Part shown: positions 53,571-64,000 of the stretch, piece after piece | How positions within the stretch are numbered: the first letter of the stretch is position 1 | How the letters are laid out: every line of letters starts with the position of its first letter | Assembly (NCBI GenBank): GCA_024699855.1 | Contig: JAMPIQ010000002.1 | Location: 14,570,001 to 14,634,000, forward strand | Source of the DNA: Aphelenchoides besseyi | Lineage: Eukaryota > Nematoda > Chromadorea > Rhabditida > Aphelenchoididae | Length of the DNA: 64,000 nucleotides | Direction of reading: 5' to 3' | Position numbers and translations under genes: made by a program | Notes under the pieces: generated by a model | Seen by the model: only the letters and a program-made list of their open reading frames with translations | What the model was told of the DNA's origin: nothing | Database searches by the model: none

Positions 53571-56500
53571 ATAGAATTTAGCGACTCATTGTAGCAGTAA
53601 TGTGGTAGTAAAGTGATTGAACTCCACGATTGGTCTTTACGTTAAGTGCAATGCTTGGTAATCACGACGACCAAAAACTAATTAGTTCCCATTAGTTTGG
53701 TCGATCAATCATAACGTCGAGTAACGAATTGGCCTTGAGCCGAACTTTTTTTTGGCTTCTGACATTTCGTTCAAGAGTTTAGATGCTCAGACGTTTGACT
53801 GAATCGAATGATCTTGTAGAGAAGACTAAACTTTACAACAAAGTTATTAATGGACATCAAATTGACGTATCGAAACGTCAAAAGAAAAGTTCGTGAACGG
53901 AAGCAGTTAAGCGATAAAACTTCTTGATCATTAAATTACGGAAAGTTTCTATTTACATTCAAAAATTGCCATCAGTTGTTTTTGTGGTTAAGATCTTGAC
54001 GTCACAGCTTCGCAAAATACAATGAGTACGAAGCAACGACAAACTATTGGGAATTCGATTTAAGAGTTCGCATTAAAAACAAACTTGCAGCTTCTTGTCG
54101 TTTTCGCAAGAGATTATATGTTCGTGAATATCAATGAAGTAGTGCAGGCATAGCGTTGACGTATTCTCATGTTTTCGTTTCAATCAAAGCAACTTTCTTC
54201 TTTTGACTTTCTCATGAAATTCGAACTATAAAATAGAAATTTGAGGGTTTGGCTAACAAACTGTAGAGTTATAAGCAACAGAAGGAGTTTCGAATTCTAG
54301 AAAGTGAGTGTTAAATCAAAAAATTACATTTACGTCTTGGACAAGAAAATCGGGATCAATCCTACGGTATATTCCATCTTTTTTCAGACACAGAGTTTAA
54401 ATCAAGTGTCTAAACACATTTTTTTTTTGGAGTATGCCAAGCCATTCCGCAATACCATTATCGTATTGCAATTCTTTCGACCTTTGCTATTAAACTTCTT
54501 ATATTAAGTATAAGTCCTAAAGACACGTAGTTCTCTCACTTTGGTTAATGGATAAAAGAAGGTTAATGCATTTGCAGCTTAGCAGAATCACTGTGTAGGG
54601 TCTTCTTTCTGTAAACAAATTACGATACTTGCACATGTTTCTAGCCATCTTTTCTACACACAACATCTACTGATTCAGCAGTTTTCGCAATTGACGTGAA
54701 ATCACAACGACCAAATTCACATTCTGTTTTCTTATTGAACTTGTACAAATGACGACAACAAATGTTTTTCAAGTTAATTAGCAGAAAAATAACCACACAA
54801 TTAAAACACACACTCGTTTCTTTATGAACTCAGACAACGTGTCGATGAAGGATATGTTTTTCAAAAACACTCTCAATTCCGTTTGCTCTTGCTTCTGTTC
54901 GGTAGCATTTTGGAATCCAAAACACGCACATCAAATGATGAGATGTCTCTTTGAGTTGCAAATACAAGCACCAGCAATGAGTTGAACTAACTGATAGCTT
55001 CAACTGAAGACTCTTAGCAGTTGGTTTTCAACATCTGTAAAAACATATTGTCGACATAATTCGAACTTGTTGACATGTCAATCAATTAAAAGTACAAGAA
55101 AATTTGGGTTGTGTGGTTGTTTTTCCATTAGGTTTCCCAATAGTTTGCGGCAGTTCGAAGGCTTTTTGGAGGAATCGCGTTGATGGTTTTTGTAGGTGGA
55201 ACACTTTATGGTCTGTAAAAACAAAAGTTACTATCCAAAGTTTTGAAAGATACGCAAAAACAATTTGCTATTCCAAAAAACAAGCGAATTCATCGAGAAA
55301 AACAAAATTTAAGTTCTCGGCCGATGGGCAGCTTGTGATTTGAAAAGTTTTTGTTAATTGATTTGGCTTTTTCAAAGTTTTTTGCTCCATTTTTTATGTT
55401 TGTATTGCTGTGGGTTTTGTACGTTTGTTGTAAAAAGATGTTGGGGAAAATGGAATTTGATTGTCGTTGTAATTCTCAGCAACGACCAGGAGCACATTAC
55501 CATTGGCTGCGAAATGTCGAGTTTTCGTCGAGTTGACGAGCGGTCGTCGTAGAAACCGGAAGACCTCTTCTGTGGCTCACACAGTGATCGAAAAGTGAAT
55601 TTTCGTCGATTTCATAACTTCGAAGACAACCGATCGAACAGATGGATCATCGGAGAGGGGACACGTGACGTTGAACGTCAAGGTCGATCGACTTCATCGT
55701 TCAACGCGATCTGTCGACTGATTCACATTTAATTGATTGTTGAAGACAAATGTCATGATTTCAACCTAACTGCTGAAATAACGGAACGATATAAAACAAC
55801 GAAAGTATCGTTGTCAACCGTTGGGTTTTTCGCTTGAAAACCATTTGGCCTGTTTGGCGAATCTGATTGATCATTGACACTTGATTAGACGGTAGTTTAT
55901 TTTAAGACATGTTCATTTTTGCGTTAAATCGAAATTGTTTTTTTATTTACACGTCCGAATTCTTCGTGCAGTTCATTTGCTATGACTGTTCGTTCTATGG
56001 TCTCGTGACCAATTTTAAATTCCGGTGAACAAATAAACTCTGCAAGTGCATTACTAGGAACGCTGTTTCTTTTAATTGCACGTTCGTACTGTTGATCCTA
56101 AACGCGATCAGTACAGTAATAGCCGGTTGATTTCAATCGAACTATTCGGAGGTGTGTAAACGACCATTCCTTACATTTCAGTTTTCCTCGACGTGCATTG
56201 TCATTGTTGTTACGACGATAAGAGTGAACGGAAATTTGTATTTCACTTTGACGTGCGCTCATAAACTTGAAGTTATAGTCCGTGGAGTTTTCGAGAAACG
56301 ACTACAATGAATTAGTCAGAAGTTTAAAGTGCATTTTTCTGATAAGAAGGTTTCGTTGAATACGTGAGGTTAGGAAGAAGGGCGATGTAGTTTTACGTTT
56401 ATAGAAATACCGTAAGTTCGTTTGGTCGAATAATTGAAAGTGATTTTCAACGTGTTTTTGCTAAAATTCAAATCCCTCTGATTCATCGTGTTCGTAAGCT

Positions 56501-57910
56501 GCTTGAAGGTATAAAAAATAACTTCGCAGTTATACCATGAACAAGCAGTTTTGCCTTCATATTGCTGATTAATTGTGATATCAAACCTCTTCAACACAAA
56601 CCACGCAACACCAATCATAAGCTCTTCAAAGAGGTCGTAGTTGATGTAGATTAGCGATGGTTTCAGTTTTCGTGAAGAAACTGCTAAACTCGAAAAGACA
56701 TTAAGATGATTGAACTTGTTTCGACGTCCAAATGTCACTATTGCCGATTTCCCAAGTATTTCCTCTTCAACTGACCGACTAATTCCGCAATGAAAGGAGG
56801 TGTTTGGCTAATTCCTTTAAGTGATGGTTATTTCATACAAACATTTGGAGCGGAGGTTAGCGAGTCGAACCGCAATTGATCTTTGCGCTTGCGGTTGTTT
56901 TTCTTCATTGTCACAATTTCGTCGCTGATTCAAAAAGACACATCCGTGTAGTTTATCTGCTTACATATTGTGAACATTCCGAAACGACATCACTAAACGC
57001 ATGGGTTCAAAACACTGTCAGTTGCATTACAATGACACCAATCTTAGGGCTGCTTTGATGTTTGCTCAATCTTCTAAACGGGTTAACAACAACAATATGT
57101 TAGCTATACGTAGTGTTGAATTTAAGGCTTAACGGGATTGTGATTTCTGTTTTGAAGATTTGAACAAGGTCTCAGTGATGATTAGTAGACAGATGGAATT
57201 TTCATTTCAACATAGCACACAGACCCCTTAAAACCTGATTTCATACACAAACCACAGTAAGAAGAGTTGAGTTGTTGTATGAAATCTTTTGCTGTAAAGA
57301 TGCCAAAAAATCGAAAAGAGCGAAACCAGCAGTTTGACCACAGTGTCTTATTGAATTACTTTGTTTGTGAGGTACGTAAATGCTTCAATTTTTACTCACA
57401 ATGACTAAACCAAAACCTACGAACGCAGTTTACACGCTTCTTAATCTCACTTTAGAGATACGAACCGAACATCTTTACATTTGAATTCGCTCTTTACGAT
57501 CTAATCCTCGGGGATACAATTCGATTTTTGTGCCAATTTGTAGCCAACAAAACGAAATGTCAGAGATGAAAGCGAAAAGAAAAGTTCTGATCATTTCATT
57601 GACATTTTACGTAGTTGACAGTTTTGTGTTTAAACAAATTGAACGTTCGGAAAAAAGGTTAAACCAAACAGCAGCTTTAAATTAACCGCTAAGTCAATTC
57701 GTTCAGCCTGGGAATCGAATTTCAATCTGAAGACAATCAAATCATCGGGTCCGAGAGTTCGAATTTTACGCTGCTAAAATCTCGTCTACGTCAAAACTCA
57801 AAACTGAGATCTAATTGTTGGCAAGAGGAGTTTTTTCAAACGTTACGTGTTTATTCTGTTGGTTGGGATATGAAGTCTGCGAATTGCGTAGTTAACTTAC
57901 TTAGCTGTCG
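53571..57910. other. gene-poor region
   Basis: AT-rich with short ORFs only. The longest (56738-56370 on -, 122 codons, including YINYDLFEELMIG and LKITFNYSTKRTYGISI) may be a decayed member of the family seen at 13 kb. TATAAAA at about 55788 is an isolated promoter-like element. No RNA gene seen. Confidence 0.35.
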
Positions 57911-58138
57911 ATGTGGACGCTTCCAGATTGGTCTGCTTTGTGGGAAATAAACGACCAACAAGCGGTCGTTAAGTTTCTTGAAGAACACTACCGTAGGACC
58001 GATGAAGTTAACAAGTCCCGACCTAAATTCGTTTCGAATTCATCGCATGTTTTAAACGACAAACAACCTTTGTTGTTAGCTGAAAATAAACCGCAACCGA
58101 TTCTTGGCCTCTTGCATTATGATTCTTCGTCTTTCTAA
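57911..58138 (+). CDS. possible small single-exon protein, 75 aa
   Basis: ATG to TAA frame encoding MWTLPDWSALWEINDQQAVV, a charged middle (KFLEEHYRRTDEVNKSRPKF) and a C-terminus with PQPILGLLHYDSSSF. The composition (balanced charge, Trp, no low complexity) is protein-like. No signal, TM segment or known motif. No splice sites are needed. Unrecognised. Confidence 0.4.
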   Translation: MWTLPDWSALWEINDQQAVVKFLEEHYRRTDEVNKSRPKFVSNSSHVLNDKQPLLLAENKPQPILGLLHYDSSSF

Positions 58139-58563
58139 TTGTTTTGCTGTTTCGATCTTCATGTTCAAAAATCGGACGGCTAATTTGCTCGAAATGCAAC
58201 CGCGAAAAGATGTTTCGGAATGTTCATCAGCCTAATTGAACGTGTTAAATACTCTTCGCATGTGAAACAAAAGCTTAAAGTGTTGTTAGCAAAATGAAAA
58301 ATATACGAGACCGAGCAAGCATTTTCAACCGAATTGTTGGGCTTAGGTATAGCGAATCAACTAATCCACTTCGTGGGAGGTTTCACGTCACACCGCTGAT
58401 TTCCAACGCGTGTGCAAGCGATCTCCGACTAGCGATCAAGGAATGACGTCAAAACTGTCGACAACCACAACATTTGCAATCCGAAATTAGTATGATTCTT
58501 CAAGTCAAGTCAAAGTAGCACTTCAAAATATTGTAGAGATCAGACATTACAAACGTGTTTAAT

Positions 58564-59399
58564 CTAGTGACGTACAACTGCACGGTTAATACACTCGACT
58601 AAAGGCCGCAAGTTGTAGTCAAACTCCAATTTTATTGTTTCTTCGTATAATGAGGTCGTAAACCGCAATTGGTCGGTCGTTGCCAATTTGTGTAAGCGGT
58701 TTGAAAAGTCCATATTCGTTGATTTTATTGCATCATCGTGTGTGAACTCGAGAACAATTGTCCTTTTAGTTTCAGTGCAGGAAACATACGACAAATTTTG
58801 TGTGCTTTTTGCTGTCACATTGTGAAATCCTGCTGGTCTGGCGCCATCAAAATCGATTTCCGTCTCTTATCAATCGTTTAACCAAAACTGCGAGTTTGCA
58901 ATCGTCCCAGAAAACCACTTGGCGTCTTGCAAAGAAATCTCGACGTTTTCAACTCCCACAGTGCTTATCATCTATTGACGTAGAATCGTTTGTACGGAGC
59001 ACGCGTTGAGGCCCTTACATCATTTTGCCTAATACGCTTTCCTTTTGTACTTTCCGAATTCACAACCGAATACAGACATTGCAAGTCACGATCGTATCCT
59101 TCAATCTATAAACCTCAGAATGTACAAGTGAATGTCTGTGACTTTGAACTCACATTTGAAGTCTATCGACAACTTGCGATAGGCCAGAACTTTCTCGCTT
59201 AGGGATTTTCGAACACTACCGTAGTGTTTAGCTCTTTCGCTTTTGCTAATCGCGCAATGGCACGGGCGTCGACAATTCATGACCTCAAATTGTCCGACTG
59301 CTCGATTCCAATGAGTCCACATGCCGAACTCGAAGATCAGACCGCGCAGATTGCGTAACAATGGCAAGTCATTAAGAAACGAGTAAGAGCGGTTTTCAT
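58564..59399 (-). pseudogene. secreted-protein gene, probably decayed
   Basis: On -, a plausible signal-peptide exon (MKTALTRFLMTCHCYAICAV, from 59399) can be spliced to NCRRPCHCAISKSERAKHYG, then to IEGYDRDLQCLYSVVNSEST, then MISTVGVENVEISLQ, with acceptable junctions. After SQFWLND two consecutive stop codons (TGA TAA) occur before the open frame resumes (RTIVLEFTHDD, LKLEFDYNLRPL-like) to the TAG at 58564. Either a junction was missed or the gene is broken. The strand-rich extracellular character is clear, the family is not. Confidence 0.4.
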
Positions 59400-61768
59400 C
59401 TTCCGGTTAACTCGATTTGTTCAGTTTCTAGTGATTTACGACACTAATAGCCAATATGACAGCTCCGATTACGAGGCAATGAATTCGGCTTTGGAGTCTA
59501 TCTTTTATATAAGCTCATCCTATTTTTTTAAATCGACTGTTGCGGATTAGAAAACGTCGTGCATTCGCCGATTATGCAACTTTTTTTGGGAGCGATTTGC
59601 TCACTTTCCATAATTGGCTCCCGATTATTGTCCGTTAGGGTTGCGATCTCGGGGCCGTCATTTACCATTCAGCGATTATCTTTTCAGCCGTTTAATTCGA
59701 GAGTTGTTTCTGACCGAATGTCAAAAGTGAGTTGTAAACGAACTGTCGCAGTTGGATTCTTATGTACATCTTCTTTCCGTCCCATTACTGTACGACTGCC
59801 AGTCAGTGTCCGCCGATTTCACAAAGAAACGTGTGGACCCACGTAATCAGCAAACAAAAACGTTTCGCTCGTCATCAACTTTGGTGTCTTTTTTCGAATT
59901 CCCGCTTCCGTCTTCAACGCCTGTCCATTGGGTTTGGGGGAATCAAGGAACCCAAAAAAGACGTCTCCGCTTTTTGCCAAAAAGGAAATTGGGCGGGTGT
60001 GTAACAGGAACGTTTGCGAGCACGATCTGATAATGAAACATTTCGTTCAAAAGCGTCGGAATTCGCGATCACAGAAAGCAACGTCATCACTTCTCTCAAG
60101 TTCAGCGGCCGCCGTTGGCGCCAAAAAGTTTCGTCGTTCGATCAGCCGCAAAGTGAACGAAGAAATGTCTGGGAAAAATCGACGAACAGCGACGTTTAAT
60201 TCGCAGGTCTTTCGCAACGCAGCTTCGTCCATTCTGCCGTTGGAAAGTCTCATCGCGTCCTTGATCTTTTTACGTTTTAACATGCGAATATGTTGCAAGA
60301 GTTCGCAGAAATGCAACGTCGTTGATGACTCACACCCGCACGCTAAAAGCGTCCACTCTCCGCCCACCATCAGGCGAAAAACGAGCCGCCGTTGCGTCCG
60401 GGACTCGTCAACTTGCGCAACAAATTGAGTCGCTGCGCACTGACCGCAAGTGAATGGTTTGCTCTACCGCAATCTTTACGGTAAAAAGCGTGCCTTTCGC
60501 GATTTCATCATTCTCTGCGTTTGCGGATTTGCGATCTTTCGAAACTGAGCGCGCAATTCGCGTCCGATCCGCGGATTCCGATGACGCATTGGAATTGCAA
60601 TCTTTTTGTTCGATTCAAAGATCCTTTTTATTATCACACCTTGACACAACACTCCCTCCTCCCTCTTACATGGAGATTAAAATTTTTCATGTACTCATCT
60701 GCAAAGATACTTGTGGTTTACGCAAAAGAGGGATTTAATTCACAATAGCATCATATCGTGCGAGGTGTACTATATGGCAGAATAAGTTTACTGTAATATA
60801 CTTTGTATTGTCTTATTCGGCAATCGGTTTACCTCGACTGCGTCATTGGCTAGCGACCTTTGCAACATTCGCGCCCGTCGGATGATGCTGTCAACATGAG
60901 GTTGGAATCTGGACTTGGCAATCAGTAGCCGAGGACTTTTGATGGGGCGGTGTTGTGCGAGATTATTCCATTTTCTACATTCTTAGCGATCCGATTTACT
61001 CAACAATCTTTCTACAAGCGGGTACCGTATATTCGGTGGCTTAGCGCGCAAAATCGGCTTTCAATTTACATGTGGATCAAAGGTTTGTAACCTTCGGGGA
61101 GTTGGGGGGCGGGTCGCGCACTGTTCTCTTCAATCCGCAAAATTTAACTCCCCGCCCAAAGCGGCCGTTTTGAACGTTGCGGAATGTTCGTTTTTGGAGC
61201 TCCACCTCAATTCTGCAGGTGCATAAAACGGATGCCTTCGGACTTCTCGGCCACATTTTTCGTTTACGGAGCGCGAAAACCAACCGGGCGGGGTCTTGGA
61301 CTCTCCATATTCCCGAAAAGGGGTGGAGTGGAACTCTTGATTTAGATGCTACCATTTATATGCTCCGCCCCAACTTGCCGCGAAATTTCCAGCTGTCGAT
61401 TGTACGAAATGTAAAATTTTACTATTAAATTCATTCATTCCGACAACTGTTGAAGCGAATGGTTGACCATTCGAATCGACCCTTGAAGTTTCATGAACAT
61501 CTGATCTTCCATCATATATGTTTTCGTTATTGTAGTCTCGTGTTACGACTTTAATGGACTTTTACATTGTCCGCTTCTTCTACTTAAACTCGTGTTATAC
61601 TGTTCATACTTTTCGTGAAGACAAAATCGAGTGGGATTCATATTGGAATTGCAGAAAAAAACTATTTCGTTGACTGCTTCGGATCTACCGATTACTTCAC
61701 ATTTTTCTACTCAACACTTTCCGTTGATTTCATTTGCTATTGTACCGATTCACCGTTCCGTTGACAGA
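59400..61768. other. GC-richer block without a recognised gene
   Basis: From about 59560 to 61380 base composition is distinctly richer in G+C and several overlapping ORFs are open on both strands (for example 59928-60428 on +, 60370-60047 and 61355-61077 on -). None has a recognisable domain, and openness on both strands suggests composition rather than coding. It may be repeat-derived. No RNA gene seen. Confidence 0.3.
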
Positions 61769-63698
61769 ATGTGTACTCAACAATCAAATCTAATTCGTTT
61801 AATACTCGCCTCTGTTCTGATCTCCGTACTGGTTCACTGTACCAACGCTCTTACCTGCTTCGAAACCAACGATGATGTAAGTTTTTGATCGATTAACTTA
61901 AAAAGGATTTGAACATAATTTTGCGTTCTTTCAAAATTCAACTTATTCGTTAGTCTTTAAGAACGAAGAGATTGCAAGGCCTAGCAAAACTCCTCTTACC
62001 GTAATATCATATATCCAGTGATTATGATTCAGCCACTTGGTTCCAAGATGCAATACGAACTGAACGTTCGTTTGCCCTCTTTTAAGGAGATTTAAGACCA
62101 CAATTGGTTTTCTTTCTATTATAAATTACGTTCATGACGTCCGAAGTACAAATAGGACCATTTGCTAAAGACCTCAGCTTCTATACGTGAAAACTTCAAT
62201 TTGGTTTCCATGAACTCTCAAAATTGTAGTAACTTTACTTGCAATAAGTTATTTTGATTGTTCTATCGAATTGATTGAACATAAAAACTATTTCTGGACA
62301 CTAACCTTTGACAGCATGCGTCTCTTTCGATTACTTCCGATCGGGAATTTGAATGGCGAATTGCATTCAAAATTACACAATACGTCTTTGGGATTACCAC
62401 GTAGGCGATACGAAAACAGCAACTGAATAGCAAGTTACTGTGGTCAATTCGTGTTGTTAATCTTTTGATTGAAATGTGAAGAGTAAAAAATTAATCCAAA
62501 TGTACTCGTCATAAATCTTTGCGTATGTTGTGGTATCTTAAGAAAGTGTTTTTACGGGACTGAAAAAACGGCTGCGTTGGAGTTATGTGTCATCGAACGA
62601 CCGTATTCTTATGAATATGCTTAATGAGTAGGCAGGCCAATTAATACACTTTCCTCAACTTCACAAACGTTCGCTAATTTCATTTAACATACCGAAGAGT
62701 TTGAAACAACTTTAATTGTCATTTCAACTACCCCTTGAAACTAACAACTTCTTGTTCACTGTATTTGTTCAAATCTTCAAATGTATTGTGAACTTACAAA
62801 TGTTGCCAATGCAAGAGCTTTGATCATAAACATCGATGATGTGTAGAAAGAGCCGATGGATTAAAGTAAAAAATTCATTACGACGATTTTAATCAACGAA
62901 AAAGGTTCCGACCAATCGGCTTTTGATCCAAACGGATTTTGTGTTCGGTCGTCATTAATGCGCTACATTCGTACTGGAAATTTGGTGACTTCAAACATAA
63001 GCCACAGTCTCAAAGTGAAAGATCACTAAGGATTCTCTTAGTTGAATTCACTATCAAAGCTAATGGACTCATTGAGTGAGGACCAAAAAGTTCAGCGTGT
63101 GTGGTCGGCTAATCAAATGAACAATAAGAAACGTGAACTATGTCGGATAGTTATCATTAGACCTAAACAAAGTTCAAACTAAACATTCTTTTGAATTTCA
63201 GGGCGACATGGTTGAGGTTTCTAATGATGAATGGACATATTGCGTGATTCTACCAGAGAGAATAGAAGACAACAAATTCGTTGAAGGACGTGCATTTGGC
63301 GTTGGACCGAACAGCGATTCGACTACTGCATACGATAAAATGTTTGCTGTCAGCTCCGATTTGTATCGTATCCTTTCGCTTTGCGTTCAAGAAGTAAGTT
63401 TTTTTATCGAATCCAAAGGATGAGATCGTTCGTCCTTTCCGTTTTCATTTCCTAATTTCCACTTTTTTAGCGATACGATTTCGGCCGTATCTCACCCAAA
63501 TTCACGTTCAAACAACCAGAGTTTATGCTTCGTTGCTTCTGCAATTATGATCTTTGCAACAAAGAAAAAAACTTCTACGCTTATATGAACAACCTAAGAG
63601 TAAGAATTGAATCGTATAGACCAATAATATGGTTGAATTTGTAGGACGAATCAGCAGCTCTTGACACAAAACAAGGAATGCAAAAACGCGGTCGTTAA
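61769..63698 (+). CDS. secreted LU-domain (Ly6/three-finger type) protein
   Basis: Four exons (61769-61876, 63202-63393, 63471-63599, 63645-63698) encode 160 aa in frame. Signal peptide: LIRLILASVLISVLVHCTNA. The mature chain starts LTCFETNDD, has a mid-domain WTYCVILPE, then LCVQE and the diagnostic C-terminal CFCNYDLCNKE of LU (Ly6/uPAR) domains, CxCxxDxCN. A basic tail (DTKQGMQKRGR) follows; there is no obvious GPI-attachment helix, so it is probably secreted. The first intron (1.3 kb) is long for this genome and has no gene visible inside. Nematodes have many such small LU proteins, some modulating receptors. Confidence 0.8.
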
Positions 63699-64000
63699 GT
63701 GCTATCAAGTCTTCAGTCCGAACATCGGACAACCATTTCACCTGCTGTTCCACTCAAATTCTATTCATCAGAATTGTGATCTCCACGTGGAGCCGATCGG
63801 ATAGTTTATGTAGCACAGAATGGTAAACATCTCATCACAACCACATGCTCTTCCGCTGAAGCACACCCGTGCCTTTTCATCGTTCCAATCTTGTCGCTGA
63901 GTTTCGTGCTCTGAACCAAAAAGATATAAACCATAAAAAAATGCTTCTTTCGTATTCTCTAGTTGTTTTTCTTGTAGTGCGAGGTAATCGAAGGCTTAAT
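63699..64000. other. 3' flank
   Basis: 3' UTR and flank of the LU-domain gene. No further gene seen to the end of the window. Confidence 0.35.

Noticed and set aside
55104..55552. Overlapping + ORFs
   Set aside because: Low-complexity T/G-rich translations with no motif or splice logic.
60047..60370. 107-codon ORF on -
   Set aside because: Lies in the GC-rich block where both strands are open; no domain.
1..64000. tRNA genes and CRISPR arrays
   Set aside because: I looked for B-box (GGTTCGAATCC-like) with cloverleaf arms and for regularly spaced repeats; none was convincing. A covariance search (tRNAscan-SE) would settle the tRNA question.

Overview
The window reads as nuclear DNA of a nematode. 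Nearly all introns are 40-50 bp with GTAAGT-type donors and TTTCAG/TTTTAG acceptors, genes are close together on both strands, and the mitochondrial EF-Tu carries the C-terminal extension known from nematode EF-Tu1. A 5S rRNA gene of nematode type and secreted families typical of worms agree. The species was not identified. One 100-bp assembly gap lies at 24779-24878. All multi-exon models were spliced by hand; exon lengths were checked to sum to multiples of three for those described as in frame.

Layout. 1-7050: AP-1/AP-2 beta adaptin on +, with a complete G-protein alpha gene on - inside its 2.4-kb tenth intron. 7.1-25 kb: a repeat-rich stretch with decayed paralog fragments, an MCM2 fragment, a Helitron broken into two pieces (11.9-12.95 and 15.3-16.2 kb), several LINE fragments, and an R2/NeSL-type LINE C-terminus followed in the same orientation by a piece of 28S rDNA (22.6-24.05 kb). 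25.1-36.7 kb: gene-dense, with a 75-aa protein, a sigma-like GST, a noggin/trunk-like cystine-knot protein, a Myt1 kinase, a secreted Cys-rich protein, RPA2 and a single-pass membrane protein. 37-46 kb: a 5S rRNA gene, two members of an unnamed propeller-like family (one with a transposase-type HTH at its N-terminus), a papain-like protein whose last exon overlaps one of them antisense, a multi-pass membrane protein, and two copies of a dispersed repeat. 47-50.4 kb: a zinc alcohol dehydrogenase and mitochondrial EF-Tu, both on -. 50.4-61.7 kb: gene-poor, with decayed or uncertain ORFs and a GC-richer block. 61.8-63.7 kb: a secreted LU (Ly6-type) protein.

The genes serve unrelated cell functions: vesicle coats, G-protein signalling, cell-cycle control, DNA replication, mitochondrial translation and redox metabolism. 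No operon-like pathway cluster is evident. The points most worth following are the HTH/propeller family, the R2-like element with its 28S flank, two GC-AG introns, the nested G-alpha gene and the SL1-like motifs.
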